Shown in pieces: positions 7,798 through 16,749 of a DNA stretch of 64,000 nt (positions are counted from its first letter, which is position 1; every line of letters starts with the position of its first letter). Position numbers and translations under genes: made by a program. This DNA comes from JASLBX01 sp036374175 (GTDB lineage: Bacteria; Actinomycetota; Actinomycetes; Jiangellales; Jiangellaceae), in the NCBI GenBank assembly GCA_036374175.1, contig DASUUH010000100.1, positions 27,117-91,116 of the forward strand, given 5' to 3'. The notes under the pieces were generated by a model that worked only from the letters and a program-made list of their open reading frames with translations, ran no database searches and was not told where the DNA came from.

Positions 7798-8118
7798 ATG
7801 GCCCGGAAAGTTCAGTACCTTCTGGTCGACGACCTTGATGGCGGCGAAGCCGATGAGACCGTGAGCTTCGCGCTCGACGGCACGTCGTACGAGATAGATC
7901 TGTCGAAGAAGAATGCCAAGGCGCTGCGCGACAGCCTTTCCACCTACGTGTCGTCGGCTCGCCGGTCCGGTGGGCGGCGGCGGGGCCGGGGTGGCCGTGG
8001 CGCCGGTCGGTCGGGTGATACCGCTGCTATTCGGGAGTGGGCGCGCAGTCAGGGTATGAAGATCTCCGATCGGGGCCGCATCCCCGCCGACATCATCGAA
8101 AAGTACGAGAACCGCTAG
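7798..8118 (+). CDS. lsr2: Lsr2 nucleoid-associated protein
   Basis: Small DNA-bridging protein, the actinobacterial counterpart of H-NS, which binds AT-rich DNA and silences acquired genes. It has 106 residues: the N-terminal dimerisation domain begins MARKVQYLLVDDLDGG with a beta-sheet segment, a basic Arg/Gly linker (GGRRRGRGGRGAG) sits near residue 60, and the C-terminal AT-hook-like domain holds IREWARSQG and the DRGRIPADI motif whose RGR enters the minor groove. The ATG at 7798 is preferred to the upstream open frame because it matches the family N-terminus and has a ribosome site and promoter. Neighbours lysS and clpC are the standard context. Confidence 0.96.
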   Translation: MARKVQYLLVDDLDGGEADETVSFALDGTSYEIDLSKKNAKALRDSLSTYVSSARRSGGRRRGRGGRGAGRSGDTAAIREWARSQGMKISDRGRIPADIIEKYENR

Positions 8119-8210
8119 GCCGGCCTGCTCTTGGCAAGCGACGCCGCATTGGTTCTGGAAACGAGCGCTGGATAGCTGTCGGCTAGGCGCCGAGTTTCAT
8201 CCTTCCAGGA

Positions 8211-8879
8211 TCAATGCGGCGGAATCGCGTCCGATTCCAAAGGCCACCGCAGTTCGGGTTGGTGGCTCGCCGTCGAGGGCAGCGCGGCAAGTTCGACGTA
8301 GGTTGCGGCAATTCGTGGTAGTTCAAAGCCAGGCCGGCCCAGTACGCCGTTGATGGTAATGGTGACCACCCGAACGCCGGCGGGTCCGAGCTCGGCGGCC
8401 AACGACATCGCCAGGTTGCGGGCCGCCGCCTTCTGCGCCGCAAGTGCGGCAGACCACGTCGATCCGGTCAAGGCGGCGGAGTTGCCGGTCACCAGAATCG
8501 TGCCGCGGCCGGCCTCACGCATCGCCGGCGCCACTTCCTGGGCGGCGACCAAGAGCGATCCGGCCGCCAGCCGAAACCCCGAAAGCAGTGCCTCGAGGGG
8601 CGTTTCGGTGGCCGGCGCCGCAACTGCAAGCGAGGGATTGTGCACGAGGACGGTGGGATCGCCGTACCTGCTTCTGATCGTCGCGAATGCCGCTCGCAGC
8701 GCCGGCTCGTCGGTGACGTCTACCGGCATGTCGATGCCGCCGACTGCAACGGCGGTCTCACGCAGGCGTTTCTCGTTTCGGGCGATCAACACGACCTGAT
8801 CGCCGTGTTGGACGAAGGCCTGTCCGATCGCCTGGCCGAGTCCAGGTCCGGCTCCGATCACCACCACGACATCCGGCAT
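8211..8879 (-). CDS. Short-chain dehydrogenase/reductase-like protein lacking the catalytic tyrosine
   Basis: A 222-residue Rossmann-fold protein. The glycine-rich cofactor motif GAGPGLGQAIG is intact, an Arg follows strand 2 (LIARN), suggesting NADP(H), and a Ser region (TGNSAALTGS) is present. Where the family has YxxxK, this protein has LAAQK, so the catalytic tyrosine is replaced by leucine. The C-terminus is also short. Either the enzyme uses another residue or it is a non-catalytic relative. It is transcribed away from clpC and towards lsr2, and its substrate is unknown. Confidence 0.75.
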   Translation of the reverse strand: MPDVVVVIGAGPGLGQAIGQAFVQHGDQVVLIARNEKRLRETAVAVGGIDMPVDVTDEPALRAAFATIRSRYGDPTVLVHNPSLAVAAPATETPLEALLSGFRLAAGSLLVAAQEVAPAMREAGRGTILVTGNSAALTGSTWSAALAAQKAAARNLAMSLAAELGPAGVRVVTITINGVLGRPGFELPRIAATYVELAALPSTASHQPELRWPLESDAIPPH

Positions 8880-9160
8880 CGGACCATCTTGCCGTAGCTG
8901 ATCCGCGGATCGACGGCGCCGCCGGGCGGGCTACCCTTGTCTGATCGTCGCCCGATGAGTCGTTCGCCCCTGGCGTACGGAGTGCTCAGGTGGAAGCGGG
9001 GTGGGGTATCCAAGTGTTGTGCTCGTATGTCGCCTCAACGGGGTTAGGTTTCGTGAGACCAGGGTCACGATGGCCATGAGGCGGGCTAGCATGCGAAGTA
9101 CGGGCGGACCGGGAGAGCCCCGGGCAATCCCCCAGACCGCTCGGTGAGGAGCGCCAGAAG

Positions 9161-11677
9161 ATGTTCGAGAGGTTCACCGACCGCGCGAGGCGGGTCGTCG
9201 TCCTGGCCCAAGAAGAGGCCAGGATGCTCAACCACAACTACATCGGTACCGAGCACATTCTGCTTGGCCTTATCCACGAGGGCGAGGGTGTAGCCGCCAA
9301 GGCACTCGAGAGCCTGGGGATCTCCCTGGAGGCTGTCCGCCAGCAGGTCGAGGAGATCATCGGCCAGGGGCAGCAAGCGCCGAGCGGGCACATCCCATTC
9401 ACGCCACGGGCCAAGAAGGTCCTCGAGCTGTCGCTCCGCGAGGCGCTGCAGCTGGGGCACAACTACATCGGTACCGAGCACATTCTGCTTGGTCTGATCC
9501 GCGAGGGCGAGGGCGTGGCTGCCCAGGTCCTGGTGAAGCTGGGCGCCGACCTCAACCGTGTTCGCCAGCAGGTCATCCAGCTGCTGTCCGGCTACTCGGG
9601 CGGCAAGGAGGCCGCGACGTCCGGTGCGGGCCCGCAGGGCGAGGCGCCGTCCACGTCCCTGGTGCTCGATCAGTTCGGCAGGAACCTGACCCAGGCCGCC
9701 CGCGAGGGCAAACTCGACCCGGTCATCGGGCGCGAGAAGGAGATCGAGCGGGTCATGCAGGTGCTGTCCCGCCGGACCAAGAACAACCCGGTCCTCATCG
9801 GCGAGCCTGGTGTCGGCAAGACGGCGGTCGTCGAGGGCCTGGCTCAGAACGTCGTCAAGGGCGAGGTGCCCGAGACGCTCAAGGACAAGCAGCTCTACAC
9901 GCTCGACCTCGGAGCCCTGGTCGCGGGATCCCGCTACCGTGGTGATTTCGAGGAGCGGCTGCGCAAGGTACTCAAGGAGATCCGCTCGCGCGGCGACATC
10001 ATCCTGTTCATCGACGAGATCCACACGCTGGTCGGTGCGGGTGCCGCCGAGGGTGCCATCGACGCGGCGTCCATCCTCAAGCCGATGCTCGCTAGGGGTG
10101 AGCTGCAGACGATCGGTGCCACCACACTCGACGAGTACCGCAAGTACGTCGAGAAGGACGCCGCGCTCGAGCGCCGGTTCCAGCCGATCCAGGTGCAGGA
10201 GCCGACGCTCGCGCACACCATCGAGATCCTCAAGGGTCTGCGTGACCGGTATGAGGCCCACCACCGGGTCTCCATCACCGACGGTGCGCTGGCCGCTGCC
10301 GCTCACCTGGCCGACCGGTACGTCTCCGACCGGTACCTGCCGGACAAGGCGATCGACCTTATCGACGAGGCCGGCTCCCGGCTGCGGATCCGCCGGATGA
10401 CCGCCCCGCCGGACTTGCGCGAGTTCGACGAGCGCATCGCCAATGTGCGCCGCGAGAAGGAGTCCGCGATCGACTCGCAGGACTTCGAGAAGGCCGCGTC
10501 GCTGCGCGACAAGGAGAAGCAGCTCATCGGGCAGAAGGCCGAACGCGAGAAGCAGTGGAAGGCCGGCGACCTTGACGTGGTCGCCGAGGTCGACGACGAG
10601 CTGATCGCTGAGGTGCTGTCCAACTCCACCGGCATCCCCGTGTTCAAGCTCACCGAGGAGGAGACCTCCCGGCTGCTGCACATGGAGGAGGAGCTGCACA
10701 AACGGATCATCGGCCAGGAGGACGCCATCTCGGCGTTGTCCAAGTCGATCCGCCGTACCCGCGCCGGGCTGAAGGACCCGAAACGCCCGGGTGGTTCGTT
10801 CATCTTCGCCGGCCCATCCGGTGTCGGTAAGACCGAGTTGTCCAAGACCCTTGCGGAGTTCCTGTTCGGCGACGAGGACGCGCTGATCCAGCTGGACATG
10901 AGCGAGTTCTCCGAGAAGCACACGGTGTCGCGGCTGTTCGGCTCGCCACCTGGGTACGTGGGCTACGAGGAGGGTGGCCAACTCACCGAGAAGGTGCGCC
11001 GGCGTCCGTTCTCGGTCGTCCTGTTCGACGAGGTCGAGAAGGCTCACCCGGACATCTTCAATTCGCTGTTACAGGTGCTTGAAGACGGCCGGCTCACCGA
11101 CGCGCAGGGCCGGGCGGTGGACTTCAAGAACACCGTGATCATCATGACCACGAACCTGGGGACCCGCGACATCGCCAAGGGTCTGCAGCTGGGCTTCTCC
11201 GCGGCCGAGGACGCCGAAGGCGACTACGACCGGATGAAGGCCAAGGTCACTGAAGAGCTGAAGCAGCACTTCCGGCCGGAGTTCTTGAACCGTGTGGACG
11301 ACATCATCGTGTTTCACCAGCTGCTGCGGGAAGAGATCCTCAAGATCGTCGACCTGCGGATCGCGGAGCTCGACGAGCGGCTCAAGGACAAGGACATGGC
11401 TATCGAACTCACTCAGACGGCCAAGGAGCTGCTCGCCGAGCATGGCTTCGACCCGGTTCTCGGTGCGCGGCCGTTGCGCCGGACGATCCAGCGCGAGATC
11501 GAGGACACCCTGTCCGAGAAGATCCTGTTCGGCGACCTCAAGGCCGGCGAGATCGTGGTCGTGGACGTCGAGGGCGAAGGTCGCGAGCGCAAGTTCAGCT
11601 TCACCGGCAACCCGAAGTCCGAGTTGCCCGACGTTGCTCCGGTCGCCGCAGGTGCGGGCGATTCCAAGTCCGACTGA
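9161..11677 (+). CDS. clpC: ATP-dependent Clp protease ATPase subunit ClpC
   Basis: AAA+ unfoldase that feeds substrates to ClpP. Of its 838 residues, the first ~150 form two Clp-N repeats (each with NHNYIGTEHILLGL-type sequence). AAA domain 1 has Walker A GEPGVGKT (~213) and Walker B FIDEIHTL. A UVR/M-domain coiled coil lies at ~428-460, and AAA domain 2 has Walker A GPSGVGKT (~550) and sensor regions. The ATG at 9161 follows an AGGAGC ribosome site. The 281-base gap upstream (8880-9160) must hold the promoter; several TANNNT hexamers (for example TAGGTT at 9045, TAGCAT at 9087) are present, but none has a convincing -35. A strong terminator follows the gene. Confidence 0.97.
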   Translation: MFERFTDRARRVVVLAQEEARMLNHNYIGTEHILLGLIHEGEGVAAKALESLGISLEAVRQQVEEIIGQGQQAPSGHIPFTPRAKKVLELSLREALQLGHNYIGTEHILLGLIREGEGVAAQVLVKLGADLNRVRQQVIQLLSGYSGGKEAATSGAGPQGEAPSTSLVLDQFGRNLTQAAREGKLDPVIGREKEIERVMQVLSRRTKNNPVLIGEPGVGKTAVVEGLAQNVVKGEVPETLKDKQLYTLDLGALVAGSRYRGDFEERLRKVLKEIRSRGDIILFIDEIHTLVGAGAAEGAIDAASILKPMLARGELQTIGATTLDEYRKYVEKDAALERRFQPIQVQEPTLAHTIEILKGLRDRYEAHHRVSITDGALAAAAHLADRYVSDRYLPDKAIDLIDEAGSRLRIRRMTAPPDLREFDERIANVRREKESAIDSQDFEKAASLRDKEKQLIGQKAEREKQWKAGDLDVVAEVDDELIAEVLSNSTGIPVFKLTEEETSRLLHMEEELHKRIIGQEDAISALSKSIRRTRAGLKDPKRPGGSFIFAGPSGVGKTELSKTLAEFLFGDEDALIQLDMSEFSEKHTVSRLFGSPPGYVGYEEGGQLTEKVRRRPFSVVLFDEVEKAHPDIFNSLLQVLEDGRLTDAQGRAVDFKNTVIIMTTNLGTRDIAKGLQLGFSAAEDAEGDYDRMKAKVTEELKQHFRPEFLNRVDDIIVFHQLLREEILKIVDLRIAELDERLKDKDMAIELTQTAKELLAEHGFDPVLGARPLRRTIQREIEDTLSEKILFGDLKAGEIVVVDVEGEGRERKFSFTGNPKSELPDVAPVAAGAGDSKSD

Positions 11678-11717
11678 GCCGAGTTCGCTCGACAGGACAC
11701 TTGTTGATCACTGATTG

Positions 11718-11748
11718 GCGGCCCCTTCCCGGATCGGGAAGGGGCCGC
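11718..11748 (+). terminator. Rho-independent-type terminator after clpC
   Basis: A perfect 14-bp GC-rich stem (GCGGCCCCTTCCCG paired with its complement) closes a three-base loop 40 bases after the clpC stop; the downstream run is short (CTTTG), as is common in actinobacteria. Confidence 0.85.
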
Positions 11749-11865
11749 TTTGCCGTATGAGCGCGTCTCGACTATTCGGCCGACTCCGCCGTTCGTCTCC
11801 CCATTCGCCGTCGCTGGTTATGGTGGAATCGCCGCGGACCTCTCGACCTGACCAGGAGCGAACCC

Positions 11866-13281
11866 ATGCCTGACGTAGATCACGTCGCACAAGCCGCATT
11901 GTCCGCCGCTGCAGACTTCGAGAAGACCGGCAGACTGGGGCGGGCCGCGCTACTCGATGCGGTAGCCGATGCGCTCGAAGCGGACCGTACCGCCATCGTG
12001 AAGACGGCCGACCGCGAGACCATGCTGGGCGAGGCGCGGCTCAACGGCGAACTCACCCGCACCTGCTTCCAACTGCGGTTGTTCGGGGAGGTGCTGCGCG
12101 AGGGTTCATACGTCGAAGCGACGATCGACCACGCCTCGGACACGCCGATGGGGCCGCGCCCAGACCTGCGCCGCATGCTGGCGCCCGTCGGCCCGGTTGC
12201 TGTGTTCGGCGCCAGCAACTTTCCGCTGGCGTTCAGCGTTCCCGGTGGCGACACTGCCTCCGCGCTCGCTGCCGGCTGTCCGGTCGTCGCCAAGGCTCAT
12301 CCGTCACACCCCGAGACAAGCCGCCGCACGTTCGAAACGATGCGCGGTGTCCTACCCGACGGTGTGCTCGGGCTGGTCGAGGGGTACGAAGCAGGTGCCG
12401 AGCTCGTCACGCACCCGGCCATCAAAGCCGTGGGGTTCACCGGGTCGACGTCCGGGGGCCGGGCACTGTTCGATCTTGCGGTCTCACGTCCGGATCCCAT
12501 TCCGTTCTACGGTGAACTCGGTAGCTTGAATCCGCTCGTCGTGACATCCGGCGCCGCTGCCGAGCGGGCCGACGAGATTGCGGAAGGTTACGTCGGGTCG
12601 ATGACGCTCGGCAACGGGCAGTTCTGCACCAAACCCGGCCTGGTGTTCGCCCCGGTCGGCGCCGATGATCTGCGATCCGCGCTGGCGGACGCAGTTGCAA
12701 AGGTCTCGGCCGGCCCGATGCTGAATGACGCGATCCGCGATGCCTTCCAAGCTGAGGTGGCGCGGCGCCGCAACGATTCCCGGCTGACGCTGGTGGCGGC
12801 CGCCGAGCGTGGTGCCGCGGATCTCGGCACGCCGGCCCTCTTCGCGGTTGCCGCGGCTGATCTTGACGGCGAGCTGTTGGAGGAATGCTTCGGCCCCTCG
12901 GCACTGCTGGTCGAGTATCGCGACGTCGACGAACTGCTCTCGGCCCTCGGCCGACTGGGCGGCCAGCTCACGGCTTCGGTGCATGCCGCCGACGGTGACG
13001 ACGGCTTGGTCGCGCAGCTGCACGACACGTTGCGCCGGATCGCGGGCCGGCTGGTCTTCGGCGGTTACCCGACAGGGGTCGCTGTCACCTGGGCGATGCA
13101 CCACGGCGGGCCGTATCCCGCGTCGACCAGCAGCGCGCACACTTCCGTGGGGGCCACCTCGATCCGCCGGTGGCTGCGGCCGATCAGCTACCAGAACGCC
13201 CCAGAGGCAGTGCTACCCGAGGAATTACGAGATGGCAATCCGGCCGGCATCCCGCGCCGGGTGGACGGCGTCCTTTCCTGA
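11866..13281 (+). CDS. Alpha-ketoglutaric semialdehyde dehydrogenase (aldehyde dehydrogenase family)
   Basis: NAD(P)-dependent oxidation of 2,5-dioxopentanoate to 2-oxoglutarate, the last step of non-phosphorylative pentose, sugar-acid or hydroxyproline breakdown. The 471-residue protein has the KGSADH-type N-terminus, the cofactor segment VGPVAVFGASNFPLAFS, the general-base region GELGSLNP (Glu ~216) and the nucleophile in GQFCTKPG (Cys ~252). The ATG has an AGGAG site nine bases upstream. It stands alone on the plus strand and converges with a CE7 esterase; no pentonate dehydratase is visible nearby, so the source of substrate is unknown. Confidence 0.82.
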   Translation: MPDVDHVAQAALSAAADFEKTGRLGRAALLDAVADALEADRTAIVKTADRETMLGEARLNGELTRTCFQLRLFGEVLREGSYVEATIDHASDTPMGPRPDLRRMLAPVGPVAVFGASNFPLAFSVPGGDTASALAAGCPVVAKAHPSHPETSRRTFETMRGVLPDGVLGLVEGYEAGAELVTHPAIKAVGFTGSTSGGRALFDLAVSRPDPIPFYGELGSLNPLVVTSGAAAERADEIAEGYVGSMTLGNGQFCTKPGLVFAPVGADDLRSALADAVAKVSAGPMLNDAIRDAFQAEVARRRNDSRLTLVAAAERGAADLGTPALFAVAAADLDGELLEECFGPSALLVEYRDVDELLSALGRLGGQLTASVHAADGDDGLVAQLHDTLRRIAGRLVFGGYPTGVAVTWAMHHGGPYPASTSSAHTSVGATSIRRWLRPISYQNAPEAVLPEELRDGNPAGIPRRVDGVLS

Positions 13282-13323
13282 TCCGTCCCACGGCGTGGCG
13301 GCCAGGTTCTTGCCGGACCCGCG

Positions 13324-14295
13324 CTAGGTCAGGAGCTTGCGCAGGAACACCAAGTCTTCGCGGTCCTGGTAGACCTCTCCGCCTTCGTGGCCGTTGTAGG
13401 GCCAGCTGCGGATGTCCTTCGGGCCGGCATAGTTGTTGTAGGCGGCGTAGATCGTCGATGGCGGGCACACCTCGTCCATCAGCGCAACAGAGAACATCGC
13501 CGGCACCGACGACCGCGACGCGAAGTTGATGTTGTCGAAGTAGCTCAACGTCCGGAAGGTCTCGTCGACCCGGTCCCGGCGGGTCTTGAGGTATTCCGCG
13601 ATCTCGCGATACGGCATCGCGTCGGTGATCTCGGTGGCTCGCCGGTAATGGCACATGAACGGCACGTGGGCCACGGCCGCGGCGACGTTCGGTGCCAACG
13701 CCGCTGCCGCGAGGGCCAACCCGCCGCCCTGGCTGTGGCCGCAGACGGCCACTCGCTGGGCGTCGATGCCGGGATGCGCTTGCGCGGCCTCGACGGCTCG
13801 CACAGCGTCGGTAATGATCCTGCGGTAGTAGTACGTGTCCGGGCTCGTAACCCCGCGTGTCATGAAACCTGGGTACTGGCCGGTGACTGGATCAGGATCC
13901 GGATCCGGGGTGAGACCGGGATTGCCGTCACCACCCTGCCCACGGCTATCCATGACGAGCGTGGCGTAACCCGCAGCGCTCATCAGCAAGTGCTGGTACG
14001 GCAAGCTGCGGCCGCCGCCGTACCCGATGTAGCGGACCACTGCAGGCAATGGGCCCGGCCGATCCCGCGGCAGCATCAACCAGGCGGCCACTCGTTCGCC
14101 GTTCCAGCCGGCGAAGCTCGCGTCGAAGACATCGACCGTCTCGAGGAGGAAATCGACCGGCGTGTACTCCGGTGCAAGGTCATACTGGCGGGCCGACCCG
14201 AGCGTGCGGGCCCAGAACTCCTCGAAGTCCGGGGCCGCCGTCGGTTCAGGACGGTAGCTCTCCAACTCGGCGAGCGGCATGTCGAACTGCGGCAT
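13324..14295 (-). CDS. Acetyl xylan esterase / cephalosporin-C deacetylase family (CE7)
   Basis: Alpha/beta-hydrolase that removes acetyl groups from short xylo-oligosaccharides or related acetyl esters. The 323 residues include RGQGG (the family RGQ motif), the nucleophile elbow GHSQGG (Ser ~185), the acid in LMDEVCPP (Asp ~273) and His in GHEGGE (~303). The ATG at 14295 has a consensus AGGAG upstream; the longer open frame back to 14478 lacks family likeness. There is no signal peptide, so it is intracellular, as CE7 enzymes usually are. It fits a sugar-catabolic pairing with the adjacent dehydrogenase. Confidence 0.88.
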   Translation of the reverse strand: MPQFDMPLAELESYRPEPTAAPDFEEFWARTLGSARQYDLAPEYTPVDFLLETVDVFDASFAGWNGERVAAWLMLPRDRPGPLPAVVRYIGYGGGRSLPYQHLLMSAAGYATLVMDSRGQGGDGNPGLTPDPDPDPVTGQYPGFMTRGVTSPDTYYYRRIITDAVRAVEAAQAHPGIDAQRVAVCGHSQGGGLALAAAALAPNVAAAVAHVPFMCHYRRATEITDAMPYREIAEYLKTRRDRVDETFRTLSYFDNINFASRSSVPAMFSVALMDEVCPPSTIYAAYNNYAGPKDIRSWPYNGHEGGEVYQDREDLVFLRKLLT

Positions 14296-14476
14296 GGATG
14301 ATCTCCTCGCGATAGCGGTGGTGGCACAGAGCCTAAGGTGACAAACCTCGGCTGGCCGGCTGGGCCGACACCTGGCAGGCGTGATCCGCTTTGCGCGACA
14401 TCTCGGGATGTCTAACGCTTGTCGGGACGTTGCAACGCTTGCGATGCTGGAAAGCCTCGGGACGAGCGGAGGCAAC

Positions 14477-14830
14477 ATGACTGACCAGCTGGCTGCGTAC
14501 CGAGCCGCCGCCGTGCTGTACGACGCCGGTGACGCGCTCGGCGCTGCGCGAGAACTCGAGCCGCTGCTCGACGAGCCGTCCCCGGCGAAGTCGGTGCTGG
14601 AGCTGGCCGGCCGGGCCTACTTCCGGTCCGCCCAGCTGCGCCGGGCCGAGGAGGTCTTCGGATCGCTGGTTGAGCGCGACCCGACCAACGCGTACGCGCG
14701 CTTTGCTCTCGGTCGCACACTCGAGCGGCAGAGCCGGCCGGTGGAGGCCGCCAGCTGTTACCGGATCGCGATTGCGATGGATCCGAAGGACGACTACGTG
14801 GAGGCGCTCGCTCGCGTCAGCTCCGAGTGA
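14477..14830 (+). CDS. TPR repeat protein
   Basis: A 117-residue helical protein with about two and a half tetratricopeptide repeats: AAVLYDAGDALGAARELEPL, then AGRAYFRSAQLRRAEEVF and ARFALGRTLERQSRPVEAAS, each with the A/G and A/P pattern of TPR helices. The ATG at 14477 is preceded by GGAGG; the longer frame from 14381 is not supported. It is probably a cytoplasmic protein-protein adaptor; the partner is unknown. It is found upstream of a HAD phosphatase on the same strand. Confidence 0.75.
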   Translation: MTDQLAAYRAAAVLYDAGDALGAARELEPLLDEPSPAKSVLELAGRAYFRSAQLRRAEEVFGSLVERDPTNAYARFALGRTLERQSRPVEAASCYRIAIAMDPKDDYVEALARVSSE

Positions 14831-14974
14831 GTCGTGCCGACGTGCGACGTTCCTTGGTTGTGCGTGTGTGATCGTGCGGCGATCAAGGCCCGCACGTGTG
14901 GTGTTGCTCCCAGCGGCTGACCGAAGCGTGGGCAGGAATACGCGTCCGGGCGCGAGATCAGGCAGGCTGTCATC

Positions 14975-15751
14975 GTGAGCGAACGTGAGATCGCAAGCTG
15001 GCTGACCGACATGGACGGCGTCCTGATCCACGAGGGCGTGGCTATTCCGGGCGCGGCCGAGTTTCTGGCCACGCTGCGTGAGCGTGGCCTGCCGTTCCTC
15101 GTCCTGACGAACAACTCGATTTACACGCCTCGAGACCTGAGAGCCCGGCTCGCCATCACGGGGCTGGACGTACCGGAGGAGTCGATCTGGACGTCCGCCC
15201 TCGCAACGGCTCAGTTCCTGGACGATCAGCATCCCGGCGGGTCGGCCTACGTGATTGGCGAGGCCGGTCTCACCACTGCGCTGCACAACATCGGCTACGT
15301 TCTCACCGATTCGGCGCCCGACTACGTTGTTCTGGGTGAGACTCGGACGTACTCGTTCGAGGCGATCACCAAGGCAATCCGGCTGGTGGAGGGAGGCGCC
15401 CGATTCATCGCCACGAATCCCGACCCCACCGGCCCCTCGCCGGACGGGCCGTTGCCGGCGACCGGCTCAGTCGCCGCCATGATCAGCCGAGCCACCCGCC
15501 GAGACCCCTACTACGTCGGAAAACCCAACCCGATGATGTTCCGCAGCGCCCTGAACCGGATCGACGCACACTCCGAAAGCACGGCGATGGTCGGTGACCG
15601 GATGGACACCGACATCGTCGCGGGCATCGAAGCCGGCCTCTACACCTACCTGGTATTGACGGGGTCAACCCGGAAAGAGGAGGTCAACGGCTTTCCGTTC
15701 CGCCCGAACTACGTTGTGGATTCGGTGGCGGACCTGATCGACCTGGTGTGA
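14975..15751 (+). CDS. HAD-superfamily phosphatase, NagD-like (subfamily IIA)
   Basis: Predicted sugar-phosphate or nucleotide phosphatase of 258 residues. Motif I is DMDGVLI near residue 12, motif II lies in LVLTNNS, and the C-terminal motif IV region is GDRMDTDIVAGIEAG, with the GKPNPMMF lysine motif before it, as in NagD. The large IIA cap lies between motifs II and III. The GTG start is supported by the family N-terminus. The gene is convergent with mutY, with only ten bases between the stops. Confidence 0.88.
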   Translation: MSEREIASWLTDMDGVLIHEGVAIPGAAEFLATLRERGLPFLVLTNNSIYTPRDLRARLAITGLDVPEESIWTSALATAQFLDDQHPGGSAYVIGEAGLTTALHNIGYVLTDSAPDYVVLGETRTYSFEAITKAIRLVEGGARFIATNPDPTGPSPDGPLPATGSVAAMISRATRRDPYYVGKPNPMMFRSALNRIDAHSESTAMVGDRMDTDIVAGIEAGLYTYLVLTGSTRKEEVNGFPFRPNYVVDSVADLIDLV

Positions 15752-15761
15752 CTGCGTACTG

Positions 15762-16649
15762 TCAGCCGAGCGGCGCCGAGCCAGGCAGACAGTAAGAGTC
15801 CGGCGCCACCGGTTCGATCAGACCATCTGCGACGAGGCTGTCGAGGGCGCGTTCTCGCTGTACGGCGTCATCGGGCCACGCCGGTTCAAGTTCGGCCTCG
15901 CTGACCGGGCCGGATGTGCCGCGCAGGACGGCCATCAGCCGGCCACGGACCTGCCGGTCAGTGCCGGTCCAGCGTTGGCCACGGGGGCGCGGCCCGACGG
16001 GGGGCGGTGAACCGGCGAGACGCCACGCACAAGTGTCGGCGATCGGGCACACGTCGCAGCGTGGCGAGTTCGCCGTACAGACCAGCGCCCCGAGTTCCAT
16101 TACGGCGACCGACCACTGTGCGGCTCCCGCCGGCGGCAGCAGCGCAGTGGCCAGCGCCCGCTCGGCTGCCGTAGCGGACGCACCGGCAGTGGGCCGTCCT
16201 GAAGCTGCGCGGGCGAGTACCCGTCGCACGTTGGTGTCCAGGACGACGTGCCGCTGGCCGTAAGCGAATGAGGCGACAGCGGCCGCGGTGTATTCGCCGA
16301 CGCCGGGCAAGGCGAGCAGGTCGTCGTACTGGTCGGGCACGCGACCGTCGTGGCGCTCGACTATGGCGGTCGCAGCGCTGTGCAGCCGCAGAGCGCGCCG
16401 CGGATACCCGAGTCGGTCCCACGCGCGAATGGCCTCAGCAGGCGTCTCAGCCGCCAGCGCGGCAGGCTGAGGCCACCTGTCGAGCCAGGCCTGCCAGACC
16501 GGCAGGACGCGCGCAACCGGCGTCTGCTGCAACATCACTTCGCTGACCAGCACACCCCAGGGCGTGCGGTCGGGCGATCGCCAGGGCAGGTCCCGCGCAT
16601 GCGAGCCGTACCACCCAACGACCGTGTCCCGGTCGATCACGTTCAGCAT
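15762..16649 (-). CDS. mutY: A/G-specific adenine DNA glycosylase
   Basis: Removes adenine mispaired with 8-oxoguanine. The 295-residue protein carries the catalytic Glu in SEVMLQQT (~35), the helix-hairpin-helix LPGVGEYTAAA (~116), the catalytic Asp in VLDTNVRR and an iron-sulphur loop with Cys spacing 6-2-5 (CTANSPRCDVCPIADTC). The C-terminal MutT-like recognition domain is reduced to a short winged-helix-like tail. The only good ATG, at 16649, encodes M-L-N-V-I-D from inside the left arm of repeat copy B; GTG at 16640 is an alternative, also within the repeat arm. It is the last gene of the radA-disA-mutY series on this strand. Confidence 0.92.
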   Translation of the reverse strand: MLNVIDRDTVVGWYGSHARDLPWRSPDRTPWGVLVSEVMLQQTPVARVLPVWQAWLDRWPQPAALAAETPAEAIRAWDRLGYPRRALRLHSAATAIVERHDGRVPDQYDDLLALPGVGEYTAAAVASFAYGQRHVVLDTNVRRVLARAASGRPTAGASATAAERALATALLPPAGAAQWSVAVMELGALVCTANSPRCDVCPIADTCAWRLAGSPPPVGPRPRGQRWTGTDRQVRGRLMAVLRGTSGPVSEAELEPAWPDDAVQRERALDSLVADGLIEPVAPDSYCLPGSAPLG

Positions 16650-16716
16650 GCTGGTCCCTGCCGTACCACGCGTGTGCGGGTGGTACGGCACAGAGGAACC
16701 TGGTGGACGGCCCAGC
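16633..16716. repeat. Family-1 repeat, 84-bp half copy B
   Basis: Aligns without gaps to the first 84 bp of copy A (3128-3211). The left arm differs by one base (TCGATCACGTTCAGCATG), while the internal right motif has decayed. Inside is a perfect 10-bp inverted repeat, TGCCGTACCA at 16659-16668 and TGGTACGGCA at 16681-16690. The arm forms the first codons of mutY on the minus strand. The right 62 bp of the full element are missing. Confidence 0.75.
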
Positions 16717-16749
16717 CCGGCCGAAACATGATCTTTCACGGCCTGGGCG

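Noticed and set aside
9085..9102. ClgR-like operator before clpC
   Set aside because: GGGCTAGCATGCGAAG has a GCG half, but the spacer and left half do not fit the ClgR consensus.
9086..11047. 653-residue ORF antisense to clpC
   Set aside because: Repetitive Leu/Gly/Asp-rich shadow of the clpC reading frame with no family likeness.
11701..11710. TTGATCA after clpC as a possible repeat end
   Set aside because: TTGTTGATCA occurs just before the clpC terminator, but the complementary arm at 65 or 146 bp is absent.
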